8,163 nucleotides of DNA. Source: Actinomycetales bacterium. Lineage in GTDB: Bacteria; Actinomycetota; Actinomycetes; Actinomycetales; Actinomycetaceae. The position numbers and the translations under genes were made by a program. The stretch spans positions 1-8,163 of the forward strand of contig JALHDK010000157.1 of assembly GCA_022838965.1 (NCBI GenBank). Direction: 5' to 3'. Shown here one piece after another: positions 1-5,867 of the stretch. The notes below the pieces were generated by a model, which saw nothing but the letters and a program-made list of their open reading frames with translations, searched no databases and was not told the DNA's origin. Every line of letters begins with the position of its first letter. Positions within the stretch are counted from its first letter, which is position 1.

Positions 1-204
1 CTCGCCGGTGGTAAAGATGGCGAGCGTTTCCGGGCCAGCGGAGACTGTAAACATACTGGCCTGCCTGAGTCGCCCGGCAGGATAAACGGCGGCAATCGTG
101 TGCCCGTGCCATAGGTGCGTATCCTGCGCCGATTTGATGCTCGTTCCGGCTGTCAATGACAGCAGGGAGAACGGGAAGCCCGACCGGGGCAAGCGAACAG
201 GCAC
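1..204 (-). CDS. Partial hypothetical protein, runs off the left edge
   Basis: On the minus strand one frame stays open from a possible GTG at 204 to position 1 (68 codons) with no stop, so the 3' end lies outside the window. The part from about residue 17 reads like real protein, for example TAGTSIKSAQDTHLW and later MFTVSAGPETLAIFTTGE, with mixed hydrophobic and polar residues and no low-complexity bias. The start is uncertain: GTG at 204, TTG at 156 and ATG at 54 are all in frame and none has a clear ribosome binding site. I do not recognise the family and see no motif. A second minus-strand frame is also open here, so the call rests on amino-acid texture alone. Confidence 0.3.
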   Translation of the reverse strand, partial: MPVRLPRSGFPFSLLSLTAGTSIKSAQDTHLWHGHTIAAVYPAGRLRQASMFTVSAGPETLAIFTTGE

Positions 205-856
205 ATCCGGCCACGCGATGCCTTACGCGTAAAAAGTAGGCCATGCCTTCCCACTGTCAGCACGTGGGGCCAGCGGCACGGCAGTAAACCGCTGAGCTAG
301 GTGAAGCGAGCAGCATGAGCCGCAAAGTCGAGCAAGATGGCTGCGGACAACCAAAACTGCAACACCGTCGGCAGGTGCCAAAACTTGCTTGCCCGCATGA
401 GAGCGGGCGTGAAGGGGTGTCACGGGCTGAGCGCACAGCTTGTGGCTTCCTCGGTCATAAGTGGCCCGGTTCCCGCGTGGACCAGCCCGCCAAAAGTTAA
501 CTGCGTGAAATCCTCAGATCGCTTCTCTAGGCGACGGGGTTGAAAAAGGCACCCTCCGTTGTTGGGCTGCAACTCAACGACGTGCCTAAGCCCGAAGTTG
601 CACCAGCCGTTCGCGGTCACGGCTACGGCGACATACGACCGCCGCCGCCCTGTGTAGGTAACCAGCCCGTCAGGCGCATCAGGCTTAATCGGATTTAACG
701 AATCCGATCCCCAGTTCTTGTTCCGCCCCAGAACCGCTCGGCTAACTTCTGTGCCTCGTCGGTTATCAACGCTGGCTGCTCCTGCCCGTAGGAAGCGATG
801 CCGCGTTTCGATCACACGCTGCCGCTGTGCAGCGGAGTGAAGACAGCAATAACTAG
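205..856. other. Stretch of about 650 bases without a convincing gene
   Basis: Only short open frames exist here on either strand, and their translations look like shadows (arginine, serine, cysteine rich, no domain). GC is visibly lower and more mixed than in the pgl genes. Contents worth noting are a small hairpin (gcccgc at 391-396 with gcgggc at 403-408), the 8-bp inverted repeat at 688-708, and a minus-strand startless 38-codon peptide (811-695, including ITDEAQKLAERFWGG) between two stops that could be the remnant of a decayed gene. No tRNA, rRNA or CRISPR structure was seen. It could be plasmid or integrated-element backbone, but nothing here proves it. Confidence 0.4.
688..708. repeat. 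Perfect inverted repeat, 8-bp arms
   Basis: The arms atcggatt (688-695) and aatccgat (701-708) are exact reverse complements around the 5-base spacer taacg. No T-run follows on either strand, so it is not a good intrinsic terminator. It lies in AT-richer, gene-poor sequence and could be a protein-binding or recombination site. The function is unknown. Confidence 0.5.
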
Positions 857-893
857 GGGCGGTGTGCCGAGGCACGAGGAACACACACCGCCC
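857..893 (-). terminator. GC-rich hairpin just downstream of the 896-1369 gene
   Basis: The arms gggcggtgtg (857-866) and cacaccgccc (884-893) pair perfectly over 10 bp with a 17-base loop. On the minus strand the hairpin begins two bases after the TAA stop of the gene at 896-1369, which is where a terminator belongs. The tract that follows on the minus strand (CTAGTTATTGC) is only moderately T-rich. This fits the U-poor hairpin terminators common in actinobacteria but is weaker than a classical intrinsic terminator. Confidence 0.5.
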
Positions 894-895
894 AG

Positions 896-1369
896 TTAAG
901 ACGACGCACTTTGTACCTGCGTCTTGCGCGGTCGGCCACGAGGCCGATGGCCCGGTTGAACCGGCATCGCGCCATTCTTCCGGCAAACCTCCGCCTTGCG
1001 CGAACTGGGAGCTTCCCGGTGGCCAGCCTTGCACCGGCCCAAGCGCACCGCGCTTGGCAGGCGGTACGGCACGATCTTCTCCACGGGCAGCAACAGTTCC
1101 TCGCGCCCGGCCACCTTGAACGGCGCTGGCCGCCAAAGAGCGGCCCAGCCGCGTTGGATGGCGAAGACGTATCCGATGGTCTTGTCAGGCAAAACCACGG
1201 GCTGACCGCGCCAAGCACGCTTCCCGGCCAACATGCCGGTCCAGATTCGAGCAGCAGGTGGTAGCGGTGGATCATGCCAACGCCGCATGGCCATCGCGGC
1301 CCCGGCCTCGGTCGCCTCGAAGGCATCGTGCGCCTCGGCTTCGAGCCTGCGAATGTCGTCCGGTGTCAT
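896..1369 (-). CDS. Hypothetical protein (157 aa) with basic AT-hook-like tail
   Basis: The minus-strand frame starts at ATG 1369 and ends at TAA 896-898. The product begins MTPDDIRRLEAEAHDAFEA, an acidic amphipathic helix. A more hydrophobic central part follows (VVLPDKTIGYVFAIQRGW, then EELLLPVEKIVPYRL), and the C-terminus is basic, with RPRGRPRK at about residues 142-149, the core of an AT-hook-like minor-groove binding motif. Codon third positions are GC-rich but less extreme than in pglW. Support comes from the protein-like composition and the hairpin directly after the stop. No strong Shine-Dalgarno lies upstream of 1369, so the start is uncertain. I do not recognise the family. The context of gene remnants suggests an accessory or plasmid-type gene, possibly DNA-binding, which is inference. 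The overlapping plus-strand frames are read as shadows. Confidence 0.55.
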   Translation of the reverse strand: MTPDDIRRLEAEAHDAFEATEAGAAMAMRRWHDPPLPPAARIWTGMLAGKRAWRGQPVVLPDKTIGYVFAIQRGWAALWRPAPFKVAGREELLLPVEKIVPYRLPSAVRLGRCKAGHREAPSSRKAEVCRKNGAMPVQPGHRPRGRPRKTQVQSASS

Positions 1370-1474
1370 GGGCGCATGTGCGCTTTTGGTTTTTCCCGGT
1401 GCCCCGGCTGGGGTGTTCTTGGGTTACGGGCAGTTTTCCATTTGAGTTGCCGCTGTTTATCGCAAATCAGCCGG

Positions 1475-1738
1475 TCAGACCCGGAAGGTTCGCGTGCGCG
1501 GGCCGCCGGATTGAAAAGCGGGCCAGTCGCCGACAGTTGGGTCCGGCGCGGGCGGCAGGTTCCGTAGCGGCTTCGGTGGTGTTGTAGGGGCCGGGGTAGG
1601 CGGCTTTCCCGGCTTGCGCAGGCGCACGTGGGCTTTACCCTCGCGCTCGATGCGCCCGGCGCGGAGCAGGCCGCGTAGGCGGCACAGGAGCCGGGCCACC
1701 AGCATCCAGAGGTACCTGCTCGGGACGGCCCCGAGCAC
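1475..1738 (-). CDS. Hypothetical proline-rich protein, probably the 3' end of a truncated gene
   Basis: The minus-strand frame is open from just after an in-frame TAG at 1772-1774 to the TGA at 1475-1477. The first usable start is GTG at 1738, giving 87 residues, but protein-like sequence already precedes it (CSSSQIDVLGAVPSRYLW), which suggests the true start has been lost. Visible parts are a helical stretch (LVARLLCRLRGLLRAGRIER), a short basic strand (GKAHVRLRKPGKP) that could be the wing of a winged-helix DNA-binding fold, and a proline-rich tail. GC at third codon positions is high, supporting real coding. I do not recognise the family. The break lies next to the insertion-sequence-like debris at 1775-1815, so a rearrangement may have cut the gene. 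It lies upstream of the 896-1369 gene in the same direction, 105 bases away. Confidence 0.45.
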   Translation of the reverse strand: MLGAVPSRYLWMLVARLLCRLRGLLRAGRIEREGKAHVRLRKPGKPPTPAPTTPPKPLRNLPPAPDPTVGDWPAFQSGGPRTRTFRV

Positions 1739-1895
1739 GTCGATCTGAGACGAGGAACAGTCCCGTGGACACTAGCCAGGGGTTGTGTCAACGACGGCTG
1801 AAAGTGGACCCCGGAATCTCGCCCCGACCAGGAAGCCGCACTCGCCCGCGCCGTCGTCCTGGCCTACGACCTCGACCTCCCGCTGCTCGAGTTCG
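1739..1895. mobile_element. Debris between gene remnant and mazF, with a possible insertion-sequence end
   Basis: The stretch gtcaacgacggctgaaagtg with following gaccccgg (1787-1814) resembles the ends of IS21-type elements, where copies of a tgaaaa-tgacccc-like unit recur. This is from memory and inexact. No transposase gene is present, so at most it is a solo end or scar. After it, plus-strand sequence at about 1814-1897 reads through as a plausible peptide (PDQEAALARAVVLAYDLDLP), cut off by the mazF 3' end, possibly a gene fragment. The whole interval looks like a breakpoint between the left block and the toxin-antitoxin/pgl block. Confidence 0.25.
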
Positions 1896-2222
1896 CTACC
1901 GGGCCATTCCGAGGAAGGTCAGCAGGAGTCGCTCCAACTCGACCATCTGCTGGCTCGATAGCCGCCCAATCCGGTCCTGAACGTTGCTGCGCCTCACGGT
2001 GGTCAACTTGTCCACCATCACGTCACTGTCGTGAGTCAACCCGGCCACGCCGCCTGCAGGCACCCGCAGGCGCAGCAGAGGAGCATCCGTCAACGTCGTC
2101 GTCAGCGGCGCGACCGTGACCGACTCGGTCAGGTCGAACAGGTCGTCCTGGACGATGACGGCGGGTCGAGGCCTGGACGCGTAGACCCCGCCGGCTACCG
2201 TCCACACCTCCCCGCGCCTCAC
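1896..2222 (-). CDS. mazF: MazF/PemK-type mRNA endoribonuclease toxin
   Basis: This family cleaves single-stranded mRNA at short sequence motifs in the cytoplasm and is held inactive by binding the C-terminal tail of its antitoxin. The product is 108 residues, the usual MazF size. Family marks are the N-terminal MRRGEVW (residues 1-7), the PRPAVIVQDD strand (about 18-27), the core SVTVAPLTTTL, and near the C-terminus DKLTTVRRSNVQDRIGRLS followed by a final helix. The start is GTG at 2222, overlapping the antitoxin stop as GTGA, so the pair is translationally coupled and co-transcribed from upstream of the antitoxin. No strong terminator was seen after the TAG at 1896. The family assignment is firm. 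The RNA target cannot be predicted from sequence. Confidence 0.9.
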   Translation of the reverse strand: MRRGEVWTVAGGVYASRPRPAVIVQDDLFDLTESVTVAPLTTTLTDAPLLRLRVPAGGVAGLTHDSDVMVDKLTTVRRSNVQDRIGRLSSQQMVELERLLLTFLGMAR

Positions 2223-2425
2223 TCCTCATCCCAGTCGACAGACACGGCCTCGATGAAGTCCTGGTCATCAGTACGGCGGTCGACCCGGGCGACGAGAGCA
2301 GCTTGGCGACGTGCCTCACGGGCGAACTGCTCGGTCCGCACGTCCGGCACCCACACCTGGACGGGTCTATAGCCCCGCGCCCTCATCCGGTTGCGATACT
2401 CGCCCACACGATCTCTCACAGCCAC
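2219..2425 (-). CDS. mazE: MazE-family antitoxin (DUF3018-like)
   Basis: A 68-residue protein is encoded directly upstream of mazF, sharing four bases with it. The N-terminus is basic (VRDRVGEYRNRMRARGYRP) and leads into VQVWVPDVRTEQF at about residues 22-34, the signature I associate with the DUF3018-type antitoxin MazE of actinobacteria and proteobacteria, probably the DNA-binding part. The tail is acidic (DDQDFIEAVSVDWDEE), as expected for the segment that wraps the toxin. Antitoxins of this type neutralise MazF and repress their own operon. The start is taken as GTG at 2425. A second in-frame GTG at 2419 is possible. No clear Shine-Dalgarno precedes either, which fits a leaderless transcript. 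Confidence 0.85.
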   Translation of the reverse strand: MAVRDRVGEYRNRMRARGYRPVQVWVPDVRTEQFAREARRQAALVARVDRRTDDQDFIEAVSVDWDEE

Positions 2426-2460
2426 ACCCGCATGTTACATGTAACGAACCTGCTGAGCCA
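2426..2460 (-). promoter_or_regulatory. Putative mazEF promoter with palindromic operator
   Basis: A perfect 12-bp palindrome, gttacatgtaac (2434-2445), sits 9 bases upstream of the antitoxin GTG. Read on the minus strand it overlaps a TAACAT (2437-2432) that fits the TANNNT -10 pattern of actinobacterial promoters. It ends 6 bases before the GTG, the spacing expected for a leaderless mRNA. A poor -35 (TGGCTC, 2460-2455) lies 17 bases further up. A palindrome over the -10 box is a natural operator for autorepression by MazE or MazEF. The palindrome is seen directly; promoter and operator roles are inferred. Confidence 0.5.
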
Positions 2461-2699
2461 GAGCCTGAGGGCGCCACCCCACGCCGCCAACGCATACCAC
2501 GGGGCTAGTTGAGGACGTGCACTTCTGCTCCGCGCGGCATCAGGGACCGAGGCCCTCAGTTTGGTGGTGTCGAGAGTCACCCCCTCATGCACGTCGCGCC
2601 TCCGTGGCAAGATGGAAGAGCAAACCGATCCACAGGCCGCGTGGGCGCGCGCCTGTCCACAGGTGGATGGGGCACCGGAGCACACACCGCGGGGGTTGT
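2446..2699. other. Divergent intergenic region between mazE and pglW
   Basis: About 250 bases separate the two divergent transcription units. The pglW reading frame stays open upstream to 2517, but that extension is arginine and histidine rich with no domain and is treated as non-coding. Visible repeats are tccacagg at 2629-2636 and again at 2656-2663, the arms acaggc (2632-2637) and gcctgt (2651-2656), and the near-palindrome cctgtccacagg (2652-2663). Part of it, ctgtccaca, is one base from the high-GC DnaA-box form ttgtccaca. These could bind a regulator of pglW. I see no convincing -35/-10 pair for pglW. Confidence 0.35.
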
Positions 2700-5600
2700 A
2701 TGACGTCGACGTCGGAGAGGTGGGTGAGCCTCGGCGAGCCTGCGTCGGCGGCGGAGGCGGCGGCCTTGCAGGCGTTCCGGCGTCTGCTCCCGGACGACGG
2801 CGTCACGCGGGCGTGGGCGAACCTCACCTTCCTGGACACGAGCGGCCGCTCGGCCGAGGTGGATGTGCTGCTGTTGTCCCCGGTCGGGTTGTACGTGGTG
2901 GAGTTGAAGGGCTGGCACGGCACCATCAGCGGGGATCAGCAGAACTGGCAGGTGCAGTTCGCGGACCATCTTCCGCCCCGCTTCGAGCGCAATCCGTATC
3001 TCCTGGCGGACGGGAAGGCGAAGCGGCTGGCGGGCCTGTTGAAGCAGACCGCTCCCCGGGGCCACCAGGATGTGGTGCCGTTCGTGCAGGCCGTGGTGGT
3101 GCTCCACGGCCGGGACGCCCTGGTCGAGCTGGACGGGCTCGCCGCGTCCCACGTGCTGGCGCTGGATGGGTACAACGTGCGCGGCCTGCCGCCCGAGCGC
3201 ACCCTGTCCCGCTTCCTGGCCACCCCGCCGGTGAACCCGCGCCATCAGATCACCCCCCGGCAGGCGGAGCAGCTCGCCGCGCTGATCGCGGCGGCGGGGT
3301 TCGTCCCCACCCCCAAGATGCGCATGGTGGGGCGTTACCGGCTCACCAGCGCGGAGCCGATCGCCACGGGGAAGGGCTGGCAGGATCATCTGGCCGCGCA
3401 CCCGGACGTGCCGGGTCTCACGCGGCGGGTCCGGCTGTTCGATCTCCCGCAGGGGGCCTCCCGCTCGGACCGTGAGGAGCTGGAGCGGCTCGCGCAGCGG
3501 GAGTTCTCCCTCACGCGGGGTATCCGGCACGCGGGCATCGAGGCGCCGGTCGATTTCGTGCGCACGGATGCCGCTCCAGCGTTGATCTTCGAGCACGACG
3601 AGCGGGCCCTCCCCCTGGACGCGTACCTGAACGCGCACGCGGCCACGTTGTCGTTCACGTCCCGGTTGGCGCTGATCCGCCAGATCGCGGAGGTGGTGGC
3701 GTACGCGCATTCCCGCCGGCTGACGCACCGGGCGCTGGCGCCGGACCGGGTGCGGATCACAACGGTGGACGGCGCCCCGCAGGTGCGGATCCGGGACTGG
3801 ATGACGGGCCGGCGGACGGAGGCGTCCTCCCACCAGCCCACCCTGACGGTGTTGTCCGCCGGGACGGGGGATGTCGCGGGTCTGCTGGACTTCACGCAGT
3901 GGGCGTATCTCGCGCCGGAGACGCTGCGTGGCGCGTCGGATCCGCCTCCGATCCCGCTGGACGTGTACGGGGTGGGTGCCCTCGCCTATCTCATCGTGAC
4001 GGGGCAGCCGCCGGCGAAGGACATGGCGGAGCTGCAGGACCGCGTCCTGACCGGCCAGCCGCTGGACGCCGCCGCGATCCGTCCGGACCTTCCGGAGCCG
4101 CTGGTCCAGCTCGTGCGGGCCGCGACCAGCCCGAACGAGCTGGACCGCCCGGCCACGGTGGCCGAGTTCCTGGACCGGCTGGCCGAGGTGGAGGCGTCCA
4201 CCCGGGCCGTCACGGTGGCCGCCCCCACGGATCCGCTCGAGGCGGTGCGGGGGACGCGTCTGGCGGACCGTTTCGAGGTCCGCGCGCGCCGTGGCCGCGG
4301 GTCCACGGGCACGGCGCTGCTGGTGGACGACGAGGTGGGGGACCACGAGGGCGTGGTGTTGAAGATCGCCCGGGACGATGCGGCCGCGGCCCGCCTCGAC
4401 GCGGAGGCCGCCGTCCTGGCCACCCTGGACCACCCCCGCATCGTGCAGCTCCTGGAAGGCCCGCTGGACGTGGACGGCCGCCGCGCCATCCTGCTGTCCG
4501 ACGCCGGCCGGAAGACCCTGGCGGACCGGCTCGCCTCGGAGGGGCGGGCCACGATCGAGCAGCTGGAGAACTTCGGCCGCGACCTGCTGGAGGCGGTGGC
4601 CTACCTGGAGACCGCGGGCGTGTTCCACCGGGACATCAAGCCCACCAACCTGGGGGACGCCCCGGACCGGGGCACCCGCAAGCCCCGGCTCACCCTGTTC
4701 GATTTCTCGCTGGCCCCGGAGCCGGTGGAGCGGCTGGGCTCGGGCACGCCCGGCTACCTGGACCCGTTCCTGGGTACCGGCCGGCGCCGCCAGTATGACC
4801 GGGCCGCGGAGTTGTACGCCGCCGCGGTGACGTTGTTCGAGATGGCCAAGGGCGAGTTGCCGGTGCTGCCCACCATGTTCGATCCGGCGGTGGGGGAGCA
4901 GTTGACGGCGTTCTTCACCCGGGCGTTGCACCCGGACGCGGCGCAGCGGTACTCGAATGCCGCGGACCTGGGCCGGGCGTGGGCGGGCGTGTTCGCGCAC
5001 CTCGACCGTGCTCCCGGGGCGGGCGACGACGGCGAGTCGGATGCCGCCCGCGCCGCGCGGGACGCGCAGGCCGCCACCGCCACGCTCACGACGCCGCTGG
5101 CGGAGTCGGGGCTCTCGCCACGGGTGTTGTCCGCGTTGGCGGCGCGGGAGGACGTGGCGACGGTGGGGGAGCTGATCGCGATCCCTGCGACCCGGCGGAA
5201 CTCGATCCCCGGGCTGGGGGAGCGGTACCGGCGCGAGCTGGCGGCCCGGGTGCAGGAGTGGCGCGCGGCGCTGCTGCCGGGGACCACGATCCAGCCGGCC
5301 GAGGAGCTGCCGGAGGGGCAGCTCGGGGTGGAGCGCATCGCGGAGGGGCTGATCCCGCGCCGCAGCCCGGCCAACACGGTGGAGGTGGAGGCCCTGGGCG
5401 TGCTGTTGGGGCTGGAGCGGTCGCCGTCGGTGTGGCCCACGGTCCAGGAGGTGGCCGCCGCGGTCCGGGCGCCGCGGGGGGAAGTGGAGCGCGCGCTGGA
5501 GAACGCGACCCGCCGGTGGGTCAAGGGCAGGCGCCTGGCGGCCACCGAGGAGCTGCTCCTCGAGGTGCTACGGTCCCGCCAGGGGGTCGCGGAGCGTTGG

Positions 5601-5867
5601 GGTCCACGGTGGAGGGGGAGGACCGGTACCGGGTGGCGGCGGGGGTGGTGCGCGCCGTCGTCGAGGTGGACGCGCGGCGGGATCAGCCGCGGCTGGTGGT
5701 CCGCCGTGTGGCCGACGGCGCGGCCCTGCGTGCCGTGGTGGTCGCGGCCACGGATCCGGGGGTGGTGCTGCACGGCGACACGGCCCTCGACCTCGTGCAG
5801 GCGCTCGCGGCGGCGGCGGACGGGCTGGTCGCGGAGCGGTCGCTGGTGCCGCAGGCGCACGCGGTGA
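2700..5867 (+). CDS. pglW: PglW, serine/threonine kinase of the Pgl/BREX type 2 system; frame breaks near 5600
   Basis: PglW is the large cytoplasmic Ser/Thr kinase of the phage growth limitation system. I start it at ATG 2700 (MTSTSERWVSLGEPASAAE), because conserved sequence begins there. Domains: a NERD nuclease-like domain at about residues 45-165 with AEVDV (E53, D55) and VELKG (E68, K70); a kinase-like domain at about 208-500 whose catalytic loop reads HRALAPDR (from H343) and whose DFG position reads RDW, so it looks inactive; a second kinase at about 520-770 with GRGSTG loop, K555, E569, HRDIKPTN (643-650, D645) and DFS at 668-670, which looks active; then a helix-hairpin-helix-like part at about 803-865 (SIPGLGERYRREL). 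True PglW sequence continues to about residue 967. After that the frame yields about 88 arginine/tryptophan-rich residues and stops at 5867, while the real continuation lies in the -1 frame to 6796. Joined, the protein would be about 1365 residues. Family and domain order are secure. Whether full-length protein is made is open. Confidence 0.9.
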   Translation: MTSTSERWVSLGEPASAAEAAALQAFRRLLPDDGVTRAWANLTFLDTSGRSAEVDVLLLSPVGLYVVELKGWHGTISGDQQNWQVQFADHLPPRFERNPYLLADGKAKRLAGLLKQTAPRGHQDVVPFVQAVVVLHGRDALVELDGLAASHVLALDGYNVRGLPPERTLSRFLATPPVNPRHQITPRQAEQLAALIAAAGFVPTPKMRMVGRYRLTSAEPIATGKGWQDHLAAHPDVPGLTRRVRLFDLPQGASRSDREELERLAQREFSLTRGIRHAGIEAPVDFVRTDAAPALIFEHDERALPLDAYLNAHAATLSFTSRLALIRQIAEVVAYAHSRRLTHRALAPDRVRITTVDGAPQVRIRDWMTGRRTEASSHQPTLTVLSAGTGDVAGLLDFTQWAYLAPETLRGASDPPPIPLDVYGVGALAYLIVTGQPPAKDMAELQDRVLTGQPLDAAAIRPDLPEPLVQLVRAATSPNELDRPATVAEFLDRLAEVEASTRAVTVAAPTDPLEAVRGTRLADRFEVRARRGRGSTGTALLVDDEVGDHEGVVLKIARDDAAAARLDAEAAVLATLDHPRIVQLLEGPLDVDGRRAILLSDAGRKTLADRLASEGRATIEQLENFGRDLLEAVAYLETAGVFHRDIKPTNLGDAPDRGTRKPRLTLFDFSLAPEPVERLGSGTPGYLDPFLGTGRRRQYDRAAELYAAAVTLFEMAKGELPVLPTMFDPAVGEQLTAFFTRALHPDAAQRYSNAADLGRAWAGVFAHLDRAPGAGDDGESDAARAARDAQAATATLTTPLAESGLSPRVLSALAAREDVATVGELIAIPATRRNSIPGLGERYRRELAARVQEWRAALLPGTTIQPAEELPEGQLGVERIAEGLIPRRSPANTVEVEALGVLLGLERSPSVWPTVQEVAAAVRAPRGEVERALENATRRWVKGRRLAATEELLLEVLRSRQGVAERWGPRWRGRTGTGWRRGWCAPSSRWTRGGISRGWWSAVWPTARPCVPWWSRPRIRGWCCTATRPSTSCRRSRRRRTGWSRSGRWCRRRTR

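Noticed and set aside
391..408. Hairpin gcccgc/gcgggc as a terminator
   Set aside because: The stem is only 6 bp, with no gene ending beside it and no T run.
420..1136. Minus-strand ORF of 238 codons across the gene-poor block
   Set aside because: It overlaps the better-supported gene at 896-1369 in another frame, and its composition (cysteine, arginine, serine) shows no domain; a small part of it could still be relic sequence.
1366..1791. Minus-strand ORF of 141 codons ending in ATGA overlap with the 896-1369 gene
   Set aside because: The overlap is attractive, but its body is a cysteine/serine/alanine shadow of the more protein-like frame at 1475-1738.
2650..2663. Near DnaA box upstream of pglW as a replication origin
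   Set aside because: It is a single imperfect copy with no AT-rich unwinding region and no rep gene nearby.
2517..2699. Upstream in-frame extension of pglW from 2517
   Set aside because: The added residues are arginine/histidine-rich with no domain character, and conserved-looking protein starts at ATG 2700 just ahead of the NERD domain.
2577..5000. Very long minus-strand open frame opposite pglW
   Set aside because: The translation is a low-complexity arginine/glutamine/valine-rich mirror of a high-GC gene, a usual shadow on the antisense strand.
4979..5600. Upstream part of the shifted-frame ORF that carries the pglW 3' end
   Set aside because: Before about 5600 this frame is glycine/alanine/arginine repeats, while the other frame is coherent PglW; only the part after the break is real.
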